In this document: piece after piece, positions 52,742 through 61,703 of the stretch
How the letters are laid out: every line of letters starts with the position of its first letter
Numbering within the stretch: position 1 is the first letter of the stretch
Assembly (NCBI RefSeq): GCF_019635935.1
Contig: NZ_JAHBYN010000001.1
Location: forward strand, 1,476,001-1,540,000
DNA from: Parvibaculum sp.
GTDB lineage: Bacteria; Pseudomonadota; Alphaproteobacteria; Parvibaculales; Parvibaculaceae
DNA length: 64,000 nt
Direction of reading: 5' to 3'
Translations under genes and position numbers: made by a program
The notes under the pieces: generated by a model
Seen by the model: only the letters and a program-made list of their open reading frames with translations
Told to the model about the DNA's origin: nothing
Database searches by the model: none

Positions 52742-52805
52742 TAAACCTTTTTATGTGTGTCATTGTGGTTGAGTACAATCCGATTCGACTAATCAAAAAG
52801 GTTTA
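52742..52805. promoter_or_regulatory. Inverted repeat flanking the regulator's promoter and ribosome-binding site
   Basis: TAAACCTTTTT (52742-52752) and AAAAAGGTTTA (52795-52805) are exact reverse complements separated by 42 bases. The second copy contains the AAGG ribosome-binding sequence of the gene starting at 52810. A possible -10 TACAAT sits at 52774-52779, with TTATGT 17 bases upstream. Centres are 53 bases apart, about five helical turns. It may be an autoregulatory operator or, if transcription begins upstream, an RNA hairpin covering the ribosome-binding site. Confidence 0.6.
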
Positions 52806-52809
52806 CATC

Positions 52810-53847
52810 ATGCGCCCGATTTCGCAGCCGAATGAGAAACAACCTTCCGCGGCCCAGCCCGTTGCCGCCCTTGTCGACCCGGAGGGCGCCGAGCGCCTGC
52901 GCGCCATGGGTGTCCAGCCCTCAGAACTCGGCACCGACATCGCCTGGCAGATCGCCAGCTCGCGCGGCGCGGTGCGCGACCGCCTGCTGCGCGACGCCGC
53001 GATCCGCATTGTCATCGTCGATGCCGACACCGAGACCGACCCCCTGCTGCGCGACCTCTCCCGCAACACGGCCCAGTTCGCCGAGCGCCCCTGGCTGCAT
53101 TTCATCGCGCTGACCGCAAGCGTCACCCCGGAGTTGCTGCGCCAGCTCCGCCAGTTCAAATCCTGGTCGGTTCTCACCACACCCTGCGACGCCGGCGAAA
53201 TTCGCGAAGCACTGCGGGAAGCCACCGCCAGATCCGCCGAGCAGCACCGCCTCGCGATGCTCTCCGCCGCAATCCGCGCCGAGGCCGAGGACATCCTGAC
53301 CCGAACCCGCAACATCGTCGGCGCACTGCGCGACTGCGAAGTGCCGGCGGCACTCGGCAATCTCGTTCGCCTTGCCGACCGCATGACCGAGAGCGATGGC
53401 ACACCGCAAGCCCGCCGCATCGAGGCAAGCCCCTCGACGGCCGGCCACGCCGCGCCGCTCCACGGCCTCTCGCCCGACGACAGCGGCCGCCACTGGACCC
53501 GCAGCCTGATCGGCCTCTGTTCGGCGCGCCAGCATTTCTTTCCCGACGGACTTTTCTCGGACCCGGCCTGGGACATGCTGCTCGACCTGACCCATGCCCG
53601 CCTTTCGGAAAAGCGCATCTCGGTGTCGAGCCTCTGCATCGCCGCGCGCGTACCCGCCACCACCGCCCTGCGGCGGATCGGCGATCTCGTGAACGAGGGG
53701 CTGGTCACGCGCATCCGCGACGAAAACGACGGACGCCGCGTTTTCGTCGAACTGACGGAGGACGGCTTTTCGCGCATGATGGCTTACATCGAAAACATCC
53801 GCGGCGCCTTGCCGGATGAACGTCGGGGCATGCTGAAAAAGGCGTGA
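52810..53847 (+). CDS. MarR-like winged-helix regulator with an N-terminal pseudo-receiver-like region
   Basis: A 345-residue protein. The C-terminal third (about 225-345) is a MarR-like winged helix: ISVSSLCIAARVPATTALRRI then GLVTRIRDENDGRRVFVEL. The N-terminal region (about 60-150) has IRIVIVDADTETD and LHFIALTAS, reminiscent of a response-regulator fold but too short between these elements and without the phospho-acceptor Asp. A helical segment links the two. It begins the glycan region and may regulate it. The upstream extension was rejected because AAAAAGG precedes the ATG at 52810. Confidence 0.8.
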   Translation: MRPISQPNEKQPSAAQPVAALVDPEGAERLRAMGVQPSELGTDIAWQIASSRGAVRDRLLRDAAIRIVIVDADTETDPLLRDLSRNTAQFAERPWLHFIALTASVTPELLRQLRQFKSWSVLTTPCDAGEIREALREATARSAEQHRLAMLSAAIRAEAEDILTRTRNIVGALRDCEVPAALGNLVRLADRMTESDGTPQARRIEASPSTAGHAAPLHGLSPDDSGRHWTRSLIGLCSARQHFFPDGLFSDPAWDMLLDLTHARLSEKRISVSSLCIAARVPATTALRRIGDLVNEGLVTRIRDENDGRRVFVELTEDGFSRMMAYIENIRGALPDERRGMLKKA

Positions 53848-53860
53848 GCGGCGGACGGCA

Positions 53861-55915
53861 TCAGCCCGACATGTTCCAGAGGACAGACCGCCGCCGCAGC
53901 ACATCCTCGACGCCCGCCACGCGCATCCCGCTGGCAACGACACTGAGCGCCAGTCCGCGTTCGATCGCATGGGCAAGCGTGCCGTCGAGTTGACCGGCCT
54001 CGGGTTCGAAATCGTCCTCGCCGATCGCGAGGCTCATCAGCGGCGCGAGCGCCTGCACCCGCACGACGAACATCGAGCCCTCGAGGAAGCTCCCCTGCGT
54101 TACATCGCGCGACGTCAGCCCCAGACGGCGCGCAAGCCCGAATACCCGCGCCTCGTTTGCAAGGATGTTGTTTCGCAACCCGGTCAGATGTTCGTCCGGC
54201 CCGATCATGCCGAGCGCAACGTCCTGCTCGAATGCGGTGACGATCCGCTCGAAGTTGTCGCGCCCGAACAGGGGTTCGACCAGCGCACGCCGCCATTTCG
54301 CGCCGTCCTTTCGATGCAGCGACCGCTTGGTGTGGATTTTTGCGACAAGGTCGAGCCCCTCGCCGCGCAGTTCGTCAAAAAGCTTGAGGAACGGCAGAAC
54401 GTCGCGCCCGCGATTGTCGAACACGCGCAGCGCATAATCCCGTCCCGACGCCACAAGCAGCCGTTCGATATCGGCCCGGCGTTCCGTCGTCGTGGTGACG
54501 TACAGCCTGTGTGGCGTCGCCGTGTTGCGCAGTGTCGCGAGAATTTCCTCGAGAACGTCGGGATAATACGCATGAACGACAAGCGCGGCGCTGAGCGGGC
54601 GCGGCGCGGGTGTAGCCACCGCGCAGCGCGCCTGCGCCACCCGCAGCGCTTCGATCCAGGCATATCCGTAGCGGCTGTCGTCTTCGAGGCGCAATCCACC
54701 TCCGTCCGGGCCGGCGGCAAGGTCGACGACGAAAGGCGCCGGTTCCCCGTCGCGCGCATCGCGGCTTGCTGCTTCCATCGCCGCATGAACGGCGCGGCCG
54801 AAACACGACGGGGGCGTGTCCGGCAGGCGCGCTGTTTCGTCTTCTCGAACCCACGCGGGAACCGCCGCATCGCGCACATCTGCGCCAACAACAAAAATCT
54901 CGTCAAGGCCGGCCGCGCGCGCGGCACCGCGCCACAATGCAGCGCATTCCTCGGCGTCCGGCGTCTGCGCGAGCGGCGGCGTGCCCAGCGCAAGCTTCGT
55001 ATCGACACGTAAGGCCCGCCGGTCACGCAGAAAAGGCGCAATCGCCTCGACGAAAGCAATCTCGCTGTCTCTGTCGAACCGTTCCGCGCGCGGCGCGTCG
55101 ATCCGGCGAAGAAAGAAGGGAAAGTCCGCGTCTACATTCGCATTGTCGAGAAAGCGCCGCACGGCATCGTCAAGCCGGAGTTTCCCGTCGCTCCACGCAC
55201 ATGGCAGGCATATCGCCGACAAGCCAGCCAGCCGCGCCCGCGCCACCAGCGCCGCATCGATTTCCGGCACCGCTGCACCGCGCGACAAGTCGCCGATTAC
55301 GCGCAATGATGGAGCAATCGCCGCCGCCCGCGCCATTGTGCCCACCCGCTCCGGATATTCGAGCATGCGCTTGCTGAAGCGCGAGCGGGGCAATGCCAGC
55401 GCCGCTTCCCAATCGCCGCGCACCGCGCCGCCGAAGCCCTTGACCCCGTTTCGGCGGATCGCCTCGCGCAACATCGGATAGCTCGCCCGCCCGGCAAGGA
55501 GGCGCCACGCGAACCTCAACGACAGGCCGCCATAGAAGGTCGCATAGCTGCGTTCCCGAAGGCGCCACTGCGCGTCTGAAAGAGCGTCGCCATGCCGGGC
55601 CGGCGAAACGATCAGCGACGGCGCGTCCTGCGTCAGCACAATGGGCGCAAGGGCTTTCACTCTCCCGCCGCGGTCCGCATTTCCGAAGTCGAGATCGACC
55701 GCGTGAACGACCTCCTCGCGCGCGGTGTCGACATCGATCGTCAGCACAGGGACGTCCTGCGCGCGCGTCTCCACGTCCAGAAGATAGCGCCCGGCCGCCA
55801 GCGGTCCGCCATGCGCGGCCGTCAGGCGGACAGATGCACGCCCATCCGGCCCCTCGCCCGCCGCCGCGTACAGGGACGTTCTCCGGCCGAAACGCCATCC
55901 GGTCGCAAGGCCCAT
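53861..55915 (-). CDS. RgpF-type glycan protein with a degenerate WbsX-like half
   Basis: A protein of about 684 residues. Residues 443-670 match the rhamnan-synthesis RgpF family (ALVVHAYYPDVLEEIL, VFDNRGRDVLPFLKLFDEL, KIHTKRSLHRKDGAKWR). Residues about 215-430 have the layout of the WbsX/GH99-like domain usually fused to RgpF (RARLAGLSAICLPCAW, FPFFLRRIDA, LWRGAARAAGLDEIFVVG), but the usual YYWF and WANE active-site patterns are gone. The start at 55915 is the Met that gives the family layout; longer starts are possible. It would act in assembly of a surface polysaccharide. It is divergent from the DUF2793 gene. Confidence 0.8.
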   Translation of the reverse strand: MGLATGWRFGRRTSLYAAAGEGPDGRASVRLTAAHGGPLAAGRYLLDVETRAQDVPVLTIDVDTAREEVVHAVDLDFGNADRGGRVKALAPIVLTQDAPSLIVSPARHGDALSDAQWRLRERSYATFYGGLSLRFAWRLLAGRASYPMLREAIRRNGVKGFGGAVRGDWEAALALPRSRFSKRMLEYPERVGTMARAAAIAPSLRVIGDLSRGAAVPEIDAALVARARLAGLSAICLPCAWSDGKLRLDDAVRRFLDNANVDADFPFFLRRIDAPRAERFDRDSEIAFVEAIAPFLRDRRALRVDTKLALGTPPLAQTPDAEECAALWRGAARAAGLDEIFVVGADVRDAAVPAWVREDETARLPDTPPSCFGRAVHAAMEAASRDARDGEPAPFVVDLAAGPDGGGLRLEDDSRYGYAWIEALRVAQARCAVATPAPRPLSAALVVHAYYPDVLEEILATLRNTATPHRLYVTTTTERRADIERLLVASGRDYALRVFDNRGRDVLPFLKLFDELRGEGLDLVAKIHTKRSLHRKDGAKWRRALVEPLFGRDNFERIVTAFEQDVALGMIGPDEHLTGLRNNILANEARVFGLARRLGLTSRDVTQGSFLEGSMFVVRVQALAPLMSLAIGEDDFEPEAGQLDGTLAHAIERGLALSVVASGMRVAGVEDVLRRRSVLWNMSG

Positions 55916-56120
55916 GAAGCCGCTTCCCACGCCCGTTGTTCTCCCGTCGCCCGGCCCCGGATCGGGACGCAAAGCGCCAAAACTCGATAAGCCATCGCCG
56001 GAGATCGCGCAACCGGACGGCACGGCGGCGCTACAATTACTGCGAAGTTCGGCAAACTTATCCCCGCCCCATTCCCCCAACCCTACGATCCCCGCATCCG
56101 AGGAAGCAAAGGGGACGATC

Positions 56121-57578
56121 ATGTCTGCCGAAACGACCGAACTTCTGGGCCTGCCCTACATTGTGCCGAGCCAGGCGCAAAAGCATGTCTCTCACAATGA
56201 AGCGATCCGCACATTGGATGCGCTTGTCCAGCTTGCCGTGAAAAGCCGCGATCTCGCCGCACCACCCGCCGAACCCGCGCCGGGCCAGCGCCACATCGTC
56301 GCCGCAGACGCCACCGGCGCATGGACCGGCAAGGACGGACAGGTCGCCGCCTGGCTCGACGGCCACTGGCACTTTCTCGCGCCCAACACCGGCTGGCTTG
56401 CCTGGGTCGAGGCAGAGGAAACATTGCTCGTATTTGCCACCGCCGGCTGGATCGATTTCGCGCCCGCTGCCGCCGCCGCAACCGGCGGCAGCATGCTCGG
56501 CGTCAACACCGATGCCGACGAAACGAACCGCCTTGCCGTCAAATCCGACGCCGCGCTCTTCTCTCACGACGACGTGATGCCGGGCACCGGCGACATGCGC
56601 CTTGTCGTCAACAAGGCGGCGGCCGAGCGAACGGCTTCTTTCCTGTTCCAGGACGACTGGTCCGGCCGCGCCGAGTTTGGCCTGACCGGCAGCAACGATC
56701 TGACCTTCAAGGTCAGCGCCGACGGAACCGTCTGGAAAAACGCCATCGTCATCGACCGCGCGACGGCCCGCGTCGCCTTTCCCGCAGGCTCGGTCTACCG
56801 CGAACGTCTGGCGGCGCCACGCACCTTCCACGTCCGCACCGACGGCGACGACGGCAATGACGGGCTCTCCGATACATCCGCCGGCGCCTTCCTGACGCTC
56901 CAGCACGCCGTCGATATCGTCGCCGGAGAGCTGGATCTCGGCGGCTTCACCGTCACCATCCAGCTCGGCGCGGGCACCCACGCAGCCGCCGTCCTGAAGC
57001 CCGTGGCCGGCGGTTTCGTCGAGATCGTCGGCGACGAGGCCACACCCTCCAATGTTGTCATCGCCGGAAGCGCGGCGCGCGCGATCGACGGATCGCTGGC
57101 CATCGGCAGCGCCTGGACGATCGCCGGCGTCCGCTTGCAGACCACCGGCAGCGGCCAGTACGACGTCGCTGCGATGATCGCCGGACACGGCACGGCACTT
57201 CGCTTCAGAAATGTCGACTTCGGCACGATCGGAAGCGCCGCGCCTCACATACTGGCATTGGGTGGCACCATCGAGGCAACCGGCAACTACACGATCTCCG
57301 GCGGCGGCGGACGTCACTACTGGGTGGCCAATGGCGGCGGCGTGCTCGTGCAATCGCGAACGATAACGCTGACCGGCACACCGGCCTTTGGCACGGCCTT
57401 CGCCTACGCGCGCACCTGCGGCACGATGACGATTGGCGGCAATACCTATGCCGGCGCCGCCACGGGCCAGCGATACCACACCGCGCAGAACGGCGTCATC
57501 AACACGGTCGCCGGAGGCGCCACCTATTTCCCCGGCGACAGCGCCGGCGCGACCGCAACGGGCGGACAATATATCTGA
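56121..57578 (+). CDS. DUF2793 protein with a C-terminal beta-helix
   Basis: A 485-residue protein. The first 60 residues (LGLPYIVPSQAQKHVSHNEA, then LDALVQLAV) are the DUF2793 signature, normally found in phage tail or gene-transfer-agent proteins. Residues from about 240 look like a right-handed parallel beta-helix: FHVRTDGDDGNDGLSD and many Gly/Ala/Thr-rich strands up to the end. It lacks a signal peptide. No other phage gene is near. In a polysaccharide locus it may be a tail-fibre-like adhesin or a glycan-binding or cleaving protein. Start at 56121, with AAAGGGGACG upstream. Confidence 0.75.
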   Translation: MSAETTELLGLPYIVPSQAQKHVSHNEAIRTLDALVQLAVKSRDLAAPPAEPAPGQRHIVAADATGAWTGKDGQVAAWLDGHWHFLAPNTGWLAWVEAEETLLVFATAGWIDFAPAAAAATGGSMLGVNTDADETNRLAVKSDAALFSHDDVMPGTGDMRLVVNKAAAERTASFLFQDDWSGRAEFGLTGSNDLTFKVSADGTVWKNAIVIDRATARVAFPAGSVYRERLAAPRTFHVRTDGDDGNDGLSDTSAGAFLTLQHAVDIVAGELDLGGFTVTIQLGAGTHAAAVLKPVAGGFVEIVGDEATPSNVVIAGSAARAIDGSLAIGSAWTIAGVRLQTTGSGQYDVAAMIAGHGTALRFRNVDFGTIGSAAPHILALGGTIEATGNYTISGGGGRHYWVANGGGVLVQSRTITLTGTPAFGTAFAYARTCGTMTIGGNTYAGAATGQRYHTAQNGVINTVAGGATYFPGDSAGATATGGQYI

Positions 57579-57618
57579 CCGCCGGACATTCGCGGTGGCG
57601 TGCCGCAACCTCGAACAT

Positions 57619-58413
57619 TCAGACCGTTTGGTCGGGAAGTGTGTCGGTATAACCGAACGCATCGAAGTCCGGCGCGTAAACCCGCCGGACGATGTCGACA
57701 ATACCGGGCGTGTAAAAATCCGTCAGGCGGCATTTTGCATCGGTACGATTGTGCGGCGGCGGCATCAAGGCGCGAAGGTCGACCCCTGTACTTTCGGCCA
57801 GACGCGCCATGTCGCTGGAAAAACTCTCCATCCTGCCGACAAGATCATAGCGAATATCACCGAACAACGTCTGCTCCGTCTGCACCCTCCAGTGCACGTC
57901 CATATCGGCCGCTCTTTGTTGTGCAAGGGCATCGACAAACATCGTAAACGATACCGGCGTGCTGGCGTCGAAGCCTAGCTTTGCGCGCCGGTTGACGCGG
58001 GCACGCCTGATTGGGCCTTGCCGCTCGGCGAACTTGTCCAGATAGGCCGACAACACACGGACGAACGGATTGCGAACGAAGGTAAATCGGAAGAACGCCG
58101 GTGCATTGATCCTCTCTATGGCGGCCTCGTAACCGCCCTTGCAGGATACCGATTGCAGCAGATTCTCTTTCCGGTTGTGCGGCTTCTCCGGGTTGAAATC
58201 CGGGTTGTCTCTCTCGGCGCGCGAAAGCGCGATCTTGATGGACGTGCAGGCAACTTTCGGTACAGCCACGTAGAGCAGCTTTTTCCGCGCCGAAATATGG
58301 ACGATCTTGCATATTTCAGCGGCCGGCAACCGGGCTTCCATCTCCGCTCCCTGATCCTGTTGGGGGAAGAGTTCGGAGGCTAGTCCGCCGTTCACCGGAT
58401 CGCAACACAGCAT
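57619..58413 (-). CDS. Sulfotransferase family 2-like protein
   Basis: A 264-residue PAPS-dependent sulfotransferase. The phosphosulfate loop is YVAVPKVACTSIKIALS (5'-PSB) and the 3'-phosphate motif is FTFVRNPFVRVLSAYLDKF, as in the carbohydrate sulfotransferases of the Sulfotransfer_2 group. A second ATG at 58341, with GGGAGCGGAG ahead of it, would shorten the protein by 24 residues and is a good alternative. No signal peptide or helix is present, so it acts in the cytoplasm, probably on a glycan before export. It is opposite in strand to the glycan genes that follow. Confidence 0.88.
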   Translation of the reverse strand: MLCCDPVNGGLASELFPQQDQGAEMEARLPAAEICKIVHISARKKLLYVAVPKVACTSIKIALSRAERDNPDFNPEKPHNRKENLLQSVSCKGGYEAAIERINAPAFFRFTFVRNPFVRVLSAYLDKFAERQGPIRRARVNRRAKLGFDASTPVSFTMFVDALAQQRAADMDVHWRVQTEQTLFGDIRYDLVGRMESFSSDMARLAESTGVDLRALMPPPHNRTDAKCRLTDFYTPGIVDIVRRVYAPDFDAFGYTDTLPDQTV

Positions 58414-58538
58414 CGGGCAGCCTGCGCGTCGTTTGGCTGCCCTTCCGCCGGCACCGGATTTTCCGCCAGGGTACGATATGCTTGCCCGGCCTGCTCGAAG
58501 GCTCTATTTACGTACCTCGATGAAAATACCGGGACGCC

Positions 58539-60953
58539 ATGACGGACAATCTGGACACGCCAACGGGAAGTGAAAATCTCCCCGAAAATCAGGTACGCCC
58601 GGATAGTGCCGTGTCTCCCGAACGCCGCTGTGTCCTTGTTCTGGGCATGCACCGTTCGGGCACCAGCGCGCTGGCGCGCGTATTAAGCATGTTGGGCGTC
58701 GGCCTCCCGGAAAATCTGGTGGAGGCGGCGGCAAGCAATCCGGCGGGATTCTGGGAGCCGGAGACGATTGTCCGCTTGAATCAGGCGATTCTGGGCGCTG
58801 CCGGCTCGTCCTGGGACGACTGGCAGGCCTTCGATCCCGACTGGCACTCCTCGCCCGCCGCCGCCGAATTCAGGGCGCGCGCGCTCGAAGCCTTGAACGC
58901 GGAGTTTGGCAACGCATCGCTGTTTGTGCTGAAGGATCCGCGCATTTGCCGCCTCGCGCCGTTCTGGCTCGACGTGTTCGGCCGGGTTGGCGTAAGGCCG
59001 CTGATCGTCCTTCCCTTGCGCAATCCGCTCGAAGTGGCGGCCTCGCTCGAGAAACGCGACAATCTGGCGCCGGAATTCGGCTGCCTCCTCTGGCTGCGTC
59101 ATGTGCTGGAGGCGGAATCGGCGTCGCGCGGCCTGCCGCGCTTTCATTGCAGCTACGACGAACTGTTGACCGGCTGGCCGCAACTTGTCGCGCGGGCGGC
59201 GGATGTGCTGAAGCTTTCCTGCCCGGAGCCGGACGAAAGCGCCCGTCCGGAAATCGACGCCTTTCTGAGCGGCGAGCTGCGCCATCATCGCGAGGAACCG
59301 CGGCGCGTCATCGAAGACAAGTCGCTGTCGGGCTGGCTGCGCGACACCTTCGCGATTTTCGACCGCTGGGCGGCCGAAGGCGAGAATCCGGAGGATTTTG
59401 TAACGCTCGACCGGATCAGGGCGGCATTCGACGAAGCGGCCCCGGCATTCGCCTTTGTCAAACGCACGGCGTCGGCGACCGCCCGGGAACGGAAGATCGC
59501 GCAGCTTGAAGAAGAGCAGGCACAACGTAAAGCGGCATTGAAGAAGGCGCGCGACAACGCGGCGAGGGAAAAAGCCGAACGGGAACGCCTGCAAGCGCGG
59601 CTGAAAGAGCGCAACGGAGAGGTCGCGAACCTGATCCGGTTGACGCGCGAAAAGGAAGCTGCCGCGCGCAGTCGCGGCATTGCCGAGGCCTTGCTCGATG
59701 CGCCGGCGTTGTCGCTGCTGCCGCCCGTGTTGCGGACATGGCGTCAGATGGCCCGAATTCGCCGCGCCGGAATTTTCGATGCCGACTGGTACAAAAGCAA
59801 ATACAGCGACGTCGGCGCTTCCGGCATGGACCCGCTGCGTCACTACGTCAGATACGGCTTCGCCGAAGGCCGGGCGCCCAATGCCGGTGTGGGCGAACAC
59901 GGCATTGGCGGCGGAAGGAAGCGGCGGCGTCGCTCGTTTCTTCCCACGCCGCTGCGTGTGCTGGGCGGAATGATATCGATGAAGCGGCCGGGCCGTTTCG
60001 ACGCAAAATGGTATATCACCGCAAACCCGGACGTTGCCGCATCGGGCATGAACCCGTTGCGTCACTACGTGCAATACGGTGCGCGGGAAGGGCGGAGCCC
60101 GAAATCGTCGCCCGACTTCGAGGCCCTCAGCGGCATGCTTGGCATGCTTCCCTCGGACACGCAAAACCTGCTGAACGAACGCCGCCGCAGTATACGCGAG
60201 AGATTCGAGACCGGTGTTCTGGGCGAGATGGTGGCCAAGGCTGCGGCTTTCGAACCGCTCATCTCCCATGCACAGCAAAATACGCTTGCGGTCAATCTGC
60301 CTCCTTTTTACGCGAACCCGGCGGTGCCGCAGATCGTTGCGATGCATCGGCTGCACGAGGCGGCGCAATTCCGCAGGGCGCGCGCCGCGATCGTCCTGCC
60401 GCGCGGCGACCGGCCGCAAGCCGTCGCGGCGGCCCGCCGTCTCGCAAACGCGCTTGCCGGCATCTATGGGCCAGAAGAACTTGTCGTGCTGTGCACCGAC
60501 GCTGCAGACCGGGACACACTGAACGGCCTGCCCGCCGGTTGCCGGCAAATCGGCTTCGCCTCCGTCGTGAACGGACTGCCGTCCGGAACGCGTGAACGCG
60601 TTTTTGTCGAGTTCCTGCGATCGTTGCGCGCCGATATGGCATTCAATCTGGAAAGCCGGCTCTTCTGGAATTCGATGCGCACCTATGGCAAGGCGCTCGC
60701 GTCGAGCATCCGGCTATATGGTTGTCTTTTCCACAACGAGCAGGACGCGCAAGGTCTGTGGCGGGGTTTTGCGCTCGAAAGATTCTATCGGACTTTCGAT
60801 ATTCTCGCCGGCGTCGTCGCCGAAGATGACGCCCTGATCGACGAGCTGGTTTCGAGGTACAGCGTTCCACCCGGCCAGGTTCACAAAATCTCGACGCTCG
60901 AAAACACGATTTCCGCAATCTCGAAAAGCATGAATGACAATGTCGGACGTTGA
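58539..60953 (+). CDS. Sulfotransferase fused to coiled coil, two WbsX-associated repeats and half of a GT-B glycosyltransferase
   Basis: An 804-residue multidomain protein. Residues 31-300 are a sulfotransferase (GMHRSGTS at 36-43, VLPLRNPLEVAAS near 157-169). Residues 313-380 are a charged coiled coil. Residues 412-448 and 486-522 are two copies of a motif with FDADWYKSKYSDVGASGMDP and RHYVRYGFAEGR, known from WbsX/RgpF-type glycan enzymes. From about 630 to 795 the sequence looks like the acceptor-side half of a family 4-type glycosyltransferase (LFHNEQDAQGLWRGF and LERFYRTFDI) but the donor-binding half is absent. The gene overlaps the next by 20 bases. Confidence 0.8.
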   Translation: MTDNLDTPTGSENLPENQVRPDSAVSPERRCVLVLGMHRSGTSALARVLSMLGVGLPENLVEAAASNPAGFWEPETIVRLNQAILGAAGSSWDDWQAFDPDWHSSPAAAEFRARALEALNAEFGNASLFVLKDPRICRLAPFWLDVFGRVGVRPLIVLPLRNPLEVAASLEKRDNLAPEFGCLLWLRHVLEAESASRGLPRFHCSYDELLTGWPQLVARAADVLKLSCPEPDESARPEIDAFLSGELRHHREEPRRVIEDKSLSGWLRDTFAIFDRWAAEGENPEDFVTLDRIRAAFDEAAPAFAFVKRTASATARERKIAQLEEEQAQRKAALKKARDNAAREKAERERLQARLKERNGEVANLIRLTREKEAAARSRGIAEALLDAPALSLLPPVLRTWRQMARIRRAGIFDADWYKSKYSDVGASGMDPLRHYVRYGFAEGRAPNAGVGEHGIGGGRKRRRRSFLPTPLRVLGGMISMKRPGRFDAKWYITANPDVAASGMNPLRHYVQYGAREGRSPKSSPDFEALSGMLGMLPSDTQNLLNERRRSIRERFETGVLGEMVAKAAAFEPLISHAQQNTLAVNLPPFYANPAVPQIVAMHRLHEAAQFRRARAAIVLPRGDRPQAVAAARRLANALAGIYGPEELVVLCTDAADRDTLNGLPAGCRQIGFASVVNGLPSGTRERVFVEFLRSLRADMAFNLESRLFWNSMRTYGKALASSIRLYGCLFHNEQDAQGLWRGFALERFYRTFDILAGVVAEDDALIDELVSRYSVPPGQVHKISTLENTISAISKSMNDNVGR

Positions 60954-61701
60954 CATCTCCGTAGTCGTCACCGCGCACAACGAGACCATCGTTGCCGGCC
61001 CGACCGTATTGAGCGCCGAAGCGGCCTGCCGCGCCGCGGAAGCCGGCGGCTTCGGCGTCGAACGTCTGATTGCGCTCGACGCCGCAACGGATGCCTGCCG
61101 CGAATTTTTCACCCAGCCCGCCTTCGACAACTGGACGAAGGTGTCGCTCGACCAGCGCGACCTCGGACGGACCCGAAACGCCATCATGTCGACGGTAAAG
61201 GGACGGTGGATTGCCTTTCTCGATGCCGACGATCTTTTCAGCGAAAACTGGCTGATCGAAGGCGCAAGACGGCTGGCCGGGGCGGAAGCCCGCGGAGAAC
61301 GCATTATTGTCCATCCGGAGTTCAACTGGATATTCGACAGGGGACATTCGATTTTCGTCAAGCCGGATCAGGACGATCCGATTTTCACCCCCTATTTCTT
61401 CTACCGCAGCAACTACTACGACTCGCTTTGCATGGCGCCGAAGGAGGCGCACCTGGAAATTCCATACATTCACCGCGACATTCCCAACGGCCTTTCGTTT
61501 CAGGACTGGCAGTGGAATATCGAGACCATGGCTGCCGGGTGGAAGCACGTAACCGCGCACGACACGATCATTTTCAAGAGACGCCGGGACGATTCTCTCG
61601 TTACTGAAAGCAGAAACCGGCAATCGATCATCCGCGCCATTGAACCGATGGCGATCGATCGGGTTCGAGATCTTGGAAAATCCGAGCGAAAGGCGAATTG
61701 A
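60934..61701 (+). CDS. Family 2 glycosyltransferase
   Basis: A 255-residue GT-A enzyme. The N-terminal strand is ISVVVTAHNET, the nucleotide-sugar DxD motif is D97-A-D99-D100 in IAFLDADDLF, and GRTRNAIMSTVKG is the typical LxxARNxG-like helix before it. It acts in the cytoplasm to add a sugar to a surface glycan. It overlaps the preceding multidomain gene by 20 bases and the next by a few, so the locus is an operon from 58539 at least to 62621. Donor and acceptor are unknown. Confidence 0.9.
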   Translation: MTMSDVDISVVVTAHNETIVAGPTVLSAEAACRAAEAGGFGVERLIALDAATDACREFFTQPAFDNWTKVSLDQRDLGRTRNAIMSTVKGRWIAFLDADDLFSENWLIEGARRLAGAEARGERIIVHPEFNWIFDRGHSIFVKPDQDDPIFTPYFFYRSNYYDSLCMAPKEAHLEIPYIHRDIPNGLSFQDWQWNIETMAAGWKHVTAHDTIIFKRRRDDSLVTESRNRQSIIRAIEPMAIDRVRDLGKSERKAN

Positions 61702-61703
61702 GA

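Noticed and set aside
52565..52809. A SAM riboswitch before mtnB
   Set aside because: I looked for SAM-I and SAM-II-like conserved blocks on the minus strand and found none.
56121..57578. A prophage remnant, from the DUF2793 protein
   Set aside because: There is no integrase, tail or head gene and no att-like repeat. Its neighbours are glycan genes.
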